Shown here piece after piece: positions 10,296 to 17,897 of a DNA stretch of 35,255 bases; position 1 is the first letter of the stretch, and the number at the start of each line of letters is the position of its first letter. Below the pieces are notes generated by a model. That model was not told the DNA's origin. It made no database searches and was given only the letters and a program-made list of their open reading frames with translations. Made by a program: the position numbers and the translations under genes. The DNA comes from Anaerolineae bacterium. Lineage in GTDB: Bacteria; Pseudomonadota; Alphaproteobacteria; DSM-16000; Inquilinaceae. The stretch lies in contig JANQQD010000169.1 of the NCBI GenBank assembly GCA_028285185.1, positions 1-35,255 on the forward strand, written 5' to 3'.

Positions 10296-10307
10296 AGAAG
10301 CCGGCGT

Positions 10308-12011
10308 CTAAGAGAGCGACGGCGGCCGCAGGAAGTCGAAATCGCAGCCCTGGTCGGCCTGCTGGATCGCCGATCGGTAAAGCCGTGCATAGCCGCGATC
10401 CGCATCCGTTGCCGGTTTGCTGTCGGGCCGCCGGTCGCGGCGCACCGCCAGCTCCGCATCGGTGATCAGGAGGTCGAGTCGCCGGCCGGCAACGTCCAGC
10501 CGGATGGAGTCGCCCGTTTGCACCAGGCCCAGAGGGCCGCCGACCGCGGCCTCCGGCGCCACATGCAGGACGATCGTGCCGAAGGCCGTGCCGCTCATCC
10601 GCGCATCGGAGATCCGGACCATGTCCTTCACCCCGGCCTGCGCCAGCTTGCGCGGGATCGGCAGATAGCCGGCTTCCGGCATGCCCGGCCCGCCGATCGG
10701 CCCGGCATTGCGCAGCACCAACACATCATCGGGCTCCACGTCCAGATCCGGGTCGTCGATTCGGCTGGCGAGATCTTCCAGATCGTCGAAAACCACGGCG
10801 CGGCCGGTGTGCTGCAACAGCGCCGGAGAAGCGGCGGACTGTTTGATGACGGCGCCATCCGGCGCCAGATTGCCGCGCAAGACCACCATCGCGCCCCCGG
10901 CATGAAGCGGCCGGTCCAGCGGCCGTATCACCGTGTTGCCGGCTTTCCGGGCGATGGCGTCGCCCAGCGGCCGGCCCGTCACCGTCAGGCAGTCGAGGTC
11001 GAGCAGCGGCGCCAGTTCATGCAGGACGGCGGGGAAACCACCGTCGGCCTGCAGGTCCTCCATGTAATGCTGCCCGGTCGGCTTCAGATCGACCAGGACC
11101 GGCGTCTCCCGGCCCATCCGGTCGAACCGGTCAAGGTCGACATGGTACCCGAGTCGGCCGGCCACGGCCGTCAGGTGGATCAAGGCATTGGTAGATCCGC
11201 CAACGGCGAGGATCGTGCGCAACGCATTGTCGACGGCGCCGGGCGTGATGATCTGCGCCGGTGCCAGCCCCTCCCGGGCCAAGCCGACCGCGCGGGCGCC
11301 AGTATGCTCGGCATGGCGCAACCGTTCGCCATGGACGGCCGGGATGGCAGCCCCGCCCGGCAGCATCATGCCCATGGCTTCCGCAGCCAGCGCCATGGTG
11401 CTGGCCGTGCCCATGACCATGCACGTGCCAGGCGTCGGCGCCAGCTGCCCCGAGACGGCCTCGATCGCGGCCTCATCCAGCTCGCCGGCGCGGTAGCGGG
11501 CCCAGAATCGGCGGCAGTCGGTACAAGCCCCGGTGCGTTCGCCGTCCAGCCGACCCGTCAACATCGGCCCAGTGACGGATAGGATCGCCGGAACGCCGGC
11601 ACTGGCCGCCCCCATCAGCAGGGCGGGGACAGTCTTGTCGCAGCCTCCGATCAGCACCACCGCGTCCATCGGCTGGGCGCGGATCATCTCTTCGGTATCC
11701 ATCGCCATCAGGTTGCGCAGATACATGCTGGTGGGATGCGTGAAGCTCTCGTGCAGGCTGACGACCGGAAAATCGAAGCCGATGCCGCCCGCCATGGCGA
11801 TCCCGCGCTTGACGGCGTCGATGATTGCGGGGACGTTGGCGTGGCAGCTGTTGTAGGCGCTGTAGGTGTTGGTGATGCCGATGATCGGCCGGTCCAGCGC
11901 TTCGTCTGAATAGCCCATCGCCTTCAGGAACACCTTGCGCAGGAACAGCGAGAAAGCATCGTCGCCGTACCGCGTCAGCGTGTTGCGAAATCCACCTGGC
12001 CAGCTTGTCAT
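10308..12011 (-). CDS. IlvD/Edd-family sugar-acid dehydratase
   Basis: Iron-sulphur dehydratase that removes water from a vicinal diol acid to give a 2-keto-3-deoxy acid. The three cluster cysteines are at 56 (NSCHANV), 124 (GGCDKT) and 197 (GTCMVMGTA), the spacing known for L-arabinonate-type dehydratases. Lys126 corresponds to the Mg-binding carbamylated lysine, and SDARMSGTAFG holds the catalytic serine. Length (567) fits the sugar-acid branch of the family. Standing divergent to a DapA-type aldolase gene argues for sugar-acid catabolism rather than the valine/isoleucine pathway. The substrate (arabinonate, xylonate, gluconate or other) cannot be told. No clear ribosome binding site precedes the ATG at 12011, and no alternative start lies in frame before the upstream stop. 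Confidence 0.88.
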   Translation of the reverse strand: MTSWPGGFRNTLTRYGDDAFSLFLRKVFLKAMGYSDEALDRPIIGITNTYSAYNSCHANVPAIIDAVKRGIAMAGGIGFDFPVVSLHESFTHPTSMYLRNLMAMDTEEMIRAQPMDAVVLIGGCDKTVPALLMGAASAGVPAILSVTGPMLTGRLDGERTGACTDCRRFWARYRAGELDEAAIEAVSGQLAPTPGTCMVMGTASTMALAAEAMGMMLPGGAAIPAVHGERLRHAEHTGARAVGLAREGLAPAQIITPGAVDNALRTILAVGGSTNALIHLTAVAGRLGYHVDLDRFDRMGRETPVLVDLKPTGQHYMEDLQADGGFPAVLHELAPLLDLDCLTVTGRPLGDAIARKAGNTVIRPLDRPLHAGGAMVVLRGNLAPDGAVIKQSAASPALLQHTGRAVVFDDLEDLASRIDDPDLDVEPDDVLVLRNAGPIGGPGMPEAGYLPIPRKLAQAGVKDMVRISDARMSGTAFGTIVLHVAPEAAVGGPLGLVQTGDSIRLDVAGRRLDLLITDAELAVRRDRRPDSKPATDADRGYARLYRSAIQQADQGCDFDFLRPPSLS

Positions 12012-12019
12012 GATGCGTT

Positions 12020-12029
12020 TTGTATACCA
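12020..12029. promoter_or_regulatory. Possible GntR-type operator
   Basis: TTGTATACCA, one base off the perfect palindrome TTGTATACAA that several GntR/FadR-type regulators bind. It lies 9 bases upstream of the dehydratase ATG, where binding would block that gene. No GntR gene is in the window, so this rests on the motif alone. Confidence 0.3.
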
Positions 12030-12055
12030 TAGCTTCGGACAGCACCTTCGCGTTA

Positions 12056-12077
12056 GCTACGTCCGTAGCGATTGACA
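12056..12077 (+). promoter_or_regulatory. Palindrome abutting a -35 box in the divergent promoter region
   Basis: GCTACG at 12056-12061 and CGTAGC at 12064-12069 form a 6-bp inverted repeat. A perfect -35 hexamer TTGACA follows at 12072-12077 on the plus strand, pointing to the aldolase gene; the matching -10 around 12094-12099 (GATGCT) is weak. An operator beside the promoter is plausible, but the protein is unknown. Confidence 0.35.
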
Positions 12078-12140
12078 AGGGGGCTGTACGCGCGATGCTC
12101 TGGGTTCAGGCTCTTCATTGTTCGACTTGAGGGTATCGAG

Positions 12141-13082
12141 ATGACCGCTGATCGGTTCTCCGGTGTGCTGGTCCCGGTGGCCACACCGTTCGGAGACGAC
12201 CTGACGCCCGATGCCGAACGGCTGGCGCAGCTGTGCCGGCTGCTGCTGGAAGATGGGGCCGGCGGGCTGGCCGTGTTCGGGACCACCAGCGAGGCCAACT
12301 CGCTATCGGCCGGTGAACGGATGGCGCTGCTCGATCATCTGATTGCAGCCGGTATACCGGCTGCGTCGCTGATGCCGGGCACGGGCGCGTGTTCGGTGAC
12401 CGAAGCCGCCGCCCTGACACGCCACGCCACAAAACACGGCTGCGGCGGTGTGCTGATGCTGCCGCCGTTCTACTACAAGGCGGCGAGCGATGACGGCCTG
12501 TTCGACTTCTTCCGATGCGTTATCGACGATGTGGCTTCGGACAATCTGCGGGTCTACCTCTACCACATCCCGCCGGTGGCTCAGGTCGGCTTCAGCCTGG
12601 ATCTGATCGAACGCCTGATCGCCGCCTATCCGGCAACCGTGGTCGGGCTTAAGGACAGCTCCGGCGACTGGTCTAACACGGCGGCCATCATCGACCGGTT
12701 TCCCGGCTTCTCGGTGTTTCCGGGGTCGGAGGTCTTCCTGCTCGACGGGCTGCGCGCGGGTGGTGCGGGCTGCATCTCGGCGACGGCGAATGTGAACCTG
12801 GCGGCATTGGCGCATTTGGCGACGACTTGGCGCGAGCCCGGTGCCGACGACCTGCAGACGACCGCAACTCGGTGCCGTCGGCTGATCGAGGCCTATCCGG
12901 TGGTGCCGGCCGTCAAGGCGATCCTGGCCGCGCGGCTGGGCGATCCTGGCTGGGCCAGAGTGCGCCCGCCCTTCCGCCCGCTGGCCGCCGACCGCGTGGC
13001 TGCCTTGGCAAGTGAGCTGGCGGAGGCCGGCTTCGGCCGCCTCGTCGGCGCGGCCGCCGACAGGGTTCCCAGCGCGGCCTGA
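12141..13082 (+). CDS. DapA-family (DHDPS/NAL superfamily) aldolase or dehydratase
   Basis: Class I Schiff-base lyase of the dihydrodipicolinate synthase family, 313 residues as a TIM barrel. It shows FGTTSEANSL (46-55, substrate carboxylate loop), YLYHIPP with Tyr141, and VVGLKDSSGDW with Schiff-base Lys171. The usual lysine-pathway residues are only partly kept: YHIPPVAQVG replaces YNVPxRTG, so a sugar-acid substrate is likelier than aspartate semialdehyde. The start at ATG 12141 is chosen because the family N-terminus FSGVLVPVATPF follows at once and GAGGGT lies upstream; 23 earlier in-frame codons are not family-like. It is divergent from the IlvD/Edd dehydratase, whose 2-keto-3-deoxy product it could cleave or dehydrate (inference). 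Confidence 0.88.
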   Translation: MTADRFSGVLVPVATPFGDDLTPDAERLAQLCRLLLEDGAGGLAVFGTTSEANSLSAGERMALLDHLIAAGIPAASLMPGTGACSVTEAAALTRHATKHGCGGVLMLPPFYYKAASDDGLFDFFRCVIDDVASDNLRVYLYHIPPVAQVGFSLDLIERLIAAYPATVVGLKDSSGDWSNTAAIIDRFPGFSVFPGSEVFLLDGLRAGGAGCISATANVNLAALAHLATTWREPGADDLQTTATRCRRLIEAYPVVPAVKAILAARLGDPGWARVRPPFRPLAADRVAALASELAEAGFGRLVGAAADRVPSAA

Positions 13083-13087
13083 GCAAA

Positions 13088-13108
13088 GCCCCTGGGATGA
13101 CCAGGGGC
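13088..13108 (+). terminator. Hairpin after the DapA-like gene
   Basis: GCCCCTGG (13088-13095), loop GATGA, CCAGGGGC (13101-13108): a perfect 8-bp GC-rich stem starting 5 bases after the stop codon. The run GAGAGCATTGTTGT after it is only weakly T-rich. It is a good candidate for the end of the aldolase transcript. Confidence 0.65.
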
Positions 13109-13175
13109 GAGAGCATTGTTGTCATGGAGAGAGTCGGGCCTCCGCGTCGTCCGCCCGACCTGTTGGAGACCACTT

Positions 13176-13586
13176 GTGAAGTCGGAGAAGCTTAGGGTCA
13201 GCCAGATTTCGGCGCCCGTGCAGCAATGGTATCTGGACTCCCTGGCGACGATGGACGCCAAGGATGTGGAGCGGTATGGCACGTTCCTCGCGGACAACTG
13301 CGAGATGCAGATCAATGGAAATCCATGGATCCGCGGGAAAATCACCATCCTGGAGACGCTGAACGCGCAATGGATGTCGTTCGATAGCGTCACCCAGGAC
13401 CTGCTGAACATCTATGGCGACGACTCGTCCTTCGCGCTGGAGGCGGTCAACCACTATCGGCGCAACGACGGCCGGATGGTCAGCATCCCGACCGTCACCA
13501 TCACCGACCGCAACGAGGCCGGCCTGGCCGTCTCCGTCCGCGTCTACGCCGACCTGCAGCCTCTGTTCTCGACGAACGACGACTGA
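13176..13586 (+). CDS. SnoaL/NTF2-like small protein
   Basis: A 136-residue protein with the cone-shaped NTF2/SnoaL pattern: an N-terminal helix VQQWYLDSLATMDAKDVERY, then FLADNCEMQINGNPWIRGK, and closing strands FALEAVNHYRRNDGRMVSIPTVTITDR and LAVSVRVYADLQPLF. GTG at 13176 is chosen because GGAGA lies 9 bases before it. An earlier TTG at 13116 would add 20 unlike residues and sit close to the terminator. Such proteins may be cyclases, isomerases or ligand-binding proteins; the sequence does not decide. It is convergent with the AraC gene. Confidence 0.75.
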   Translation: MKSEKLRVSQISAPVQQWYLDSLATMDAKDVERYGTFLADNCEMQINGNPWIRGKITILETLNAQWMSFDSVTQDLLNIYGDDSSFALEAVNHYRRNDGRMVSIPTVTITDRNEAGLAVSVRVYADLQPLFSTNDD

Positions 13587-13604
13587 GAGCGGCCCGGCCG
13601 GGCC

Positions 13605-14426
13605 CTAGAAGTACGCGCTCGGCGGCACGCCGAGCGCCCTCTTGAACATGGTGCTGAAGCTGCTGGTCGTACGGTAGCCGAGATCGAAGGCCACGCTTGT
13701 CACGCTGTCGCCGGCCGCCAGCCGCTCCACCGCCGCAACGATGCGAAGCTGCTGGCGCCAGGCCGTGAACGACATGCCGGTGTCGGCGGTAAAGCGCCGG
13801 GCCAGGCTGCGCTCGCTCAGATTGGCGAAGGCTGCCCAGTCGCGAAACCGACGCTCGTCGGCCGGGCTGGCGCGCAGGGCCGCCATGACGCGGCGCACGC
13901 GTTCGTCGCGTCCGTCCGGCAGGTAGAGCGGCATCACCGACAACCCCGTCAGGCGATCCAACAGCACCTGCATCAGGCGCGCATCGGGTCCGTCTGCTTC
14001 ATAGTTCCAAGGCATCCGGGCGGCGACGTGGATCAGCTCTCGCGTCAGCGGGTCCACCTGAACGACGGCGCATCTGGCGGGCAGGGCCAGGCACCGCTCG
14101 GGCGCGATGAAGATGCCGCGAAAGGCCACATCGCGCGGGTAGCGCGCGCTGTGATCGACGCCTGGCGGCACCCAGACGGCGCGGAACGCCGGCGCGATGC
14201 AGACTGTCCCCTGCGCCTCGACCGTCACTGAGCCGCGTTCGGTATAGATCAGCTGTCCGCGCCGATGGCGATGGGTGGGAACGTACCGCGGACCGGAAAC
14301 GTCCCACCAGACGCCGACGATCGGGTTCTCGGCATCGTCTGCCGGATGCTGGCTGAGGTCGCCCATGACCGATCTGCGAAACAGTTTGGCCGGGTTGAAG
14401 AAGCCCCGGCCCCCCGTCGACCACAT
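13605..14426 (-). CDS. AraC-family transcriptional regulator
   Basis: Transcription factor with an N-terminal cupin ligand domain ([38 protein letters not shown], at about 46-105) and a C-terminal double helix-turn-helix ([21 protein letters not shown] and [36 protein letters not shown]). The layout matches the AraC group that binds small ligands through a histidine-rich cupin. ATG at 14426 or an internal ATG at 14366 may be the start; neither has a strong ribosome binding site. It is divergent from the molybdoenzyme operon, separated by 74 bases (134 with the internal start), so it probably controls that operon and itself. Confidence 0.92.
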   Translation of the reverse strand: MWSTGGRGFFNPAKLFRRSVMGDLSQHPADDAENPIVGVWWDVSGPRYVPTHRHRRGQLIYTERGSVTVEAQGTVCIAPAFRAVWVPPGVDHSARYPRDVAFRGIFIAPERCLALPARCAVVQVDPLTRELIHVAARMPWNYEADGPDARLMQVLLDRLTGLSVMPLYLPDGRDERVRRVMAALRASPADERRFRDWAAFANLSERSLARRFTADTGMSFTAWRQQLRIVAAVERLAAGDSVTSVAFDLGYRTTSSFSTMFKRALGVPPSAYF

Positions 14427-14500
14427 TTAAGAGTCCGCAGGGCGCGGGCCGCAAAGCGCACGTCGCCGCATCCGATCGACTTGGACGGAAGGGCATCGCC

Positions 14501-14950
14501 ATGACCGCGTTTGAGGTGAACGGCCAACCGGTGGCGACGGACGCCGATCCGGATACCGCACTGCTCTGGGTGCTGCGTGAGCATCTTGGATTGACCGGCA
14601 CAAAGTTCGGCTGCGGTGCGGCGCTGTGTGGCGCGTGCACGGTCCATGTGGACGGCCAGCCGACCTTCTCATGCATCACGCCGGTGTGGTCGGTGGAGGG
14701 CCTGTCCGTCACGACGATCGAGGGGCTGGTCGCCGCCGACCATCCGCTGCCGCGGGCCTGGGAGGCGGAGCAGGTCGCGCAATGCGGCTATTGCCAGTCT
14801 GGCCAGATCATGCGTGCGGCCGCACTGTTGGCGGAAACGCCCAACCCCGACCGTGTGCAGATCCGCGAGCATATGAGCCCCAATCTCTGCCGATGCGGCA
14901 CCTATGGCAGGATCGTGAACGCTGTCGAACGCGCAGCACGGGAGGCCTGA
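14501..14950 (+). CDS. iorA: 2Fe-2S subunit of an isoquinoline 1-oxidoreductase-type molybdoenzyme
   Basis: Electron-transfer subunit of a xanthine-oxidase-family hydroxylase. The 149 residues hold two [2Fe-2S] sites: a plant-type cluster with Cys38, Cys43, Cys46 and Cys58 ([15 protein letters not shown]), and an alpha-helical cluster with Cys95, Cys98, Cys130 and Cys132 ([11 protein letters not shown] and NLCRCGTY). GGAAGGG lies before the ATG. The next gene, for the molybdenum subunit, begins 1 base after the stop. There is no FAD subunit, as in the IorAB and aldehyde dehydrogenase types that pass electrons to a cytochrome or other acceptor. The substrate may be an N-heterocycle or an aldehyde; the IorA name is by family. 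Confidence 0.88.
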   Translation: MTAFEVNGQPVATDADPDTALLWVLREHLGLTGTKFGCGAALCGACTVHVDGQPTFSCITPVWSVEGLSVTTIEGLVAADHPLPRAWEAEQVAQCGYCQSGQIMRAAALLAETPNPDRVQIREHMSPNLCRCGTYGRIVNAVERAAREA

Positions 14951-14951
14951 G

Positions 14952-17174
14952 ATGACGGATGTCATGCTGCAAGGCGGTCTCGGCCCCACACTGCCGCGCC
15001 GCGCCCTTCTGAAGGGTACCGGAACGCTGGCCTTCCTGATCGGGACGACCGGCCTCACCGGTGTCACCACGGCGGCCCCCGCTGCGGCAGCCGAACCGCT
15101 GGCACCCGGCATCTGGGTGACGATCGCCGGTGACGGCCTGACGACGATCGTGTTTCCGATGACGGAAATGGGACAGGGCAGCTTCACCGCACTGCCGATG
15201 ATCCTGGCCGAAGAGATGGATGCCGACTGGGACCGGGTGCGCATCGAGCAGCTCGATCGCGACGACCGCGCCTATGGCAACCCGATGTTCGGCAACCTGC
15301 TCTATACGGCGGGCAGCTCGGCGGTGATGGCCTACTTCGACCCGCTGCGCAAAGCGGGCGCGCAGGCCCGAAAGCTGTTGATGCAGGTCGCCGCTGAGCG
15401 GTGGGAGGTCCCGATCTCCAGTCTGGCGACCGAACCCCACACCGTGCTGCACGCGGCGTCCGGCCGACGCCTCACCTATGGCGAGATCGCAGCACTGCCC
15501 GGCCCGACCCCGCCCGTTCCGGAGATCACGGAGGCGGAGCTTAAGCCGCGAAGCGCCTATCGCCTGATCGGCCGCACCGTGCCCCGGCGCGACGTTCCGG
15601 CGAAGAGCCGCGGAACCGCGGAATACGCGATCGATGTCCAGGTGCCGGGCATGCTCTATGCCGCGGTGCTGCGCAGCCCCGTGGAAGGGGAAATGGCGCT
15701 GGAGGTCGACGCGTCGGAAACGCTCGGCCTTCCCGGCGTGGTCCGCACCGTCACGCTGCCCGACGGGATCGCGGTGGTCGCCGAGCGATTGGAGGCGGCG
15801 TTCGCGGGGCGCGACCGGCTGTCGGTCCGCTGGAGCGAGACGGCGCCGGCCCGCAGCTTCGACAGCGAGACGACGCTTTCGGCGTATGAGGCGGCCGCCG
15901 CCGATCCGGACCGGGACGCGGCCGTCTGGAGCGAAAACGGCGACGCTGCCGCCGCCATCTCCGGGGCCGAGCGTGCCGTCCAACGGACCTATCTTTCGGA
16001 CTACGCCTATCATGCGCAGATGGAGCCCATGGCGGCGGTTGCATCGGTCGATCCGGACGGCAAGGGGGCGGAGGTCTGGGCCGCGACACAGACCCAGACG
16101 CTGACCACCCACACGATCGCCGAGGTGCTGCAGACGAGCCGTGATCGGGTGCGCCTGCACATGCTGACCATGGGCGGCAGCTTCGGCCGGCGCACCGCGC
16201 TGATGCAGGAGTATGTGCGCGACGCGCTCTTGGCCTCAAAGGCCGTGGGCCGGCCGGTCAAGGTCGTCTGGACGCGCGAGGACGACCTGAAGCACGGCTG
16301 GTTCCGCCCCGCCGCGGCCCAGCAGCTGAGCGGTGGGCTGACCGCCGATGGAACCCTGACCGGCTGGCGTCACCGCGTCGCGACGCCGTCCGTGATCGCA
16401 TACTTCAACCCGCTGCGCTGGAGGCAAGTGGAGCCGCACGACATCATTTCCATGCGCGGTGCGGAGAGCAAATTCTACGCCATCGACGACTTCCTGGCGG
16501 AGCACGTGATCACGGAACGCCAAGCCCGCGTGATCCCCTGGCGGGCGATCGGCGCCAGCTATACCAGCTTCGCCGCGGAGGCGTTCATGGATGAGCTGGC
16601 GGAGGAGGCCGGCGTCGATCCGATCGACTTCCGCCTACGCCTGCGAGCCGACAACCCGCGCGGCCGGCGCCTGCTGGAGCGTGTGGCGGAAATGGCAGGC
16701 TGGGGCCACGCCAGCGAGGGGCAGACAGCACTGGGCGTCTCCTTCGCCGGATACGGCGACAGCATGGCCGCCGGCATTGCCGAAGTCGCGCTGGACCGCG
16801 ACAGCGGCCGCCTCTCCGTGCCCCGCTTCTGGGCAGCGGTCGATGCGGGCCTGATCATCTCGCCCGACAACGCCGTGGCGCAGATCGAAGGCGGCATCGT
16901 CTACGGCCTCAGCAGCGCCTTGAAAGAGCGCGTCACCCTCGCCAGAGGGGAGGTCCAGCAGAGCAACTTCTACGACTATGAGATCCTGCGCGCCAACGAG
17001 GTGCCGGAGATCGACGTGCATCTTGAGGTAACCGACGGCCCGCCGACCGGCATCGGCGAGGTCGGAACCCCGATGACATCGGCCGCCGTCGCCAACGCCT
17101 TCCACGCCCTGACCGGCCGCCGCCTGCGCCACATGCCGTTCACGCCGGACCGCGTTCTGGCGGCGCTGGCGTGA
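14952..17174 (+). CDS. iorB: Molybdopterin-binding subunit, isoquinoline 1-oxidoreductase / aldehyde dehydrogenase type
   Basis: Catalytic subunit that hydroxylates its substrate with water at a molybdenum-cytosine-dinucleotide centre. Residues 15-50 read as a Tat signal (LPRRALLKGTG, a hydrophobic core, then Ala-rich sequence), so the pair is probably folded in the cytoplasm and exported. Further marks are PMTEMGQGSFTALPMILAEE, the cofactor-binding region GGSFGRR, and GIGEVGTPMTSAAVANAF with catalytic Glu703. The 740 residues fit IorB. IorA has no signal and would travel with it. No maturation factor (XdhC/CoxF type) or cytochrome gene is beside it, so these must be elsewhere. The operon is likely controlled by the divergent AraC protein. 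Confidence 0.88.
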   Translation: MTDVMLQGGLGPTLPRRALLKGTGTLAFLIGTTGLTGVTTAAPAAAAEPLAPGIWVTIAGDGLTTIVFPMTEMGQGSFTALPMILAEEMDADWDRVRIEQLDRDDRAYGNPMFGNLLYTAGSSAVMAYFDPLRKAGAQARKLLMQVAAERWEVPISSLATEPHTVLHAASGRRLTYGEIAALPGPTPPVPEITEAELKPRSAYRLIGRTVPRRDVPAKSRGTAEYAIDVQVPGMLYAAVLRSPVEGEMALEVDASETLGLPGVVRTVTLPDGIAVVAERLEAAFAGRDRLSVRWSETAPARSFDSETTLSAYEAAAADPDRDAAVWSENGDAAAAISGAERAVQRTYLSDYAYHAQMEPMAAVASVDPDGKGAEVWAATQTQTLTTHTIAEVLQTSRDRVRLHMLTMGGSFGRRTALMQEYVRDALLASKAVGRPVKVVWTREDDLKHGWFRPAAAQQLSGGLTADGTLTGWRHRVATPSVIAYFNPLRWRQVEPHDIISMRGAESKFYAIDDFLAEHVITERQARVIPWRAIGASYTSFAAEAFMDELAEEAGVDPIDFRLRLRADNPRGRRLLERVAEMAGWGHASEGQTALGVSFAGYGDSMAAGIAEVALDRDSGRLSVPRFWAAVDAGLIISPDNAVAQIEGGIVYGLSSALKERVTLARGEVQQSNFYDYEILRANEVPEIDVHLEVTDGPPTGIGEVGTPMTSAAVANAFHALTGRRLRHMPFTPDRVLAALA

Positions 17175-17345
17175 GGCGGGACAGGGGGGCTCGCTGCCTC
17201 TGGAACGCGCCGCCTCGGGAACGCAATGGGTGACCGGCGCGCTAACGGCTCACGGGGCGCTCCGTGGGTTTCTTCGCCCTCTCCCTTAGCCACGCAGCCG
17301 CTGGTGCCACGGCTGGCCATGACCTAACATCCAATTCGGACCCCT

Positions 17346-17379
17346 CCGATGGGGCCGGCCAGCGGATGCGCCCCATCGG
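17346..17379 (+). terminator. Hairpin 172 bases after iorB
   Basis: CCGATGGGG at 17346-17354 pairs perfectly with CCCCATCGG at 17371-17379 over a 16-base loop. It may end the iorAB transcript, though no T-run follows. It could instead be the leader of the next gene, whose first possible ATG (17349) lies inside the stem. Confidence 0.4.
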
Positions 17380-17888
17380 GACCTGCGAGCACGGGTCGGC
17401 TTGGATTGCACCGAGATACCGCAAAGCGACACGTCGGAATTGGCGTCGAAAGGCTGCATTGGGCGCTCGCGGCCGGTGTCGAGGGCGGCGGCGTACTGGC
17501 GCGCCTGTTCGGGGATGGAAGGCCCGATCCGTGCACCCAGCGCCACTGGCGGCGGGTCGGCATTCAGGAGGTCCATGACTGCGCCGTCGTCGCGCTCACG
17601 GTCGAAGGGCAGGACTGCGCGCTTCACATCCAGATCGTGCGCACCCCCGGCGAGGCGGGTTCTGAGCGCATAACCTTCATCGAGCTGCGCGCCGGCAGCG
17701 CCGACGCTGAGGCCTGGCTGGCCGCTATGGCCGAAGCGCTATGCTTGGCCTTCGGGCCTTCGGAGCCGCTCGCCGCGGCCGAGCGCTATCGCAAGACGAC
17801 GGATCGCGTGCAAAAGACCCTGCTCGCGGCGAATGCCGCGCCGGCGCGCCTGCTGCTGGTGCGCCGCGGCGCGATCCGCCCGCGTTGA
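17349..17888 (+). CDS. Unrecognised protein, start uncertain
   Basis: An open frame of up to 179 residues that I do not recognise. The second half looks like a real folded protein: VHDCAVVALTVEGQDC, then ERITFIELRAGSADAEAW, then an Ala-rich amphipathic region LAAMAEALCLAFGPSEPLAAAERYRKT. The first 30 residues (PASGCAPSGPASTG) look non-coding and overlap the 17346-17379 hairpin. The true start is therefore probably downstream, for example the TTG near 17402. The stop lies 9 bases from the stop of the convergent peptidase/OmpA gene. It has no signal peptide or membrane segment. Function not assigned. Confidence 0.45.
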   Translation: MGPASGCAPSGPASTGRLGLHRDTAKRHVGIGVERLHWALAAGVEGGGVLARLFGDGRPDPCTQRHWRRVGIQEVHDCAVVALTVEGQDCALHIQIVRTPGEAGSERITFIELRAGSADAEAWLAAMAEALCLAFGPSEPLAAAERYRKTTDRVQKTLLAANAAPARLLLVRRGAIRPR

Positions 17889-17897
17889 GCCTCGCGG

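Noticed and set aside
14808..16160. 450-codon open frame antisense to iorB
   Set aside because: The opposite strand encodes a clear full-length molybdoenzyme subunit; the antisense frame is rich in Arg/Gly/His/Asp, as expected of a GC-rich shadow, and has no family motif.
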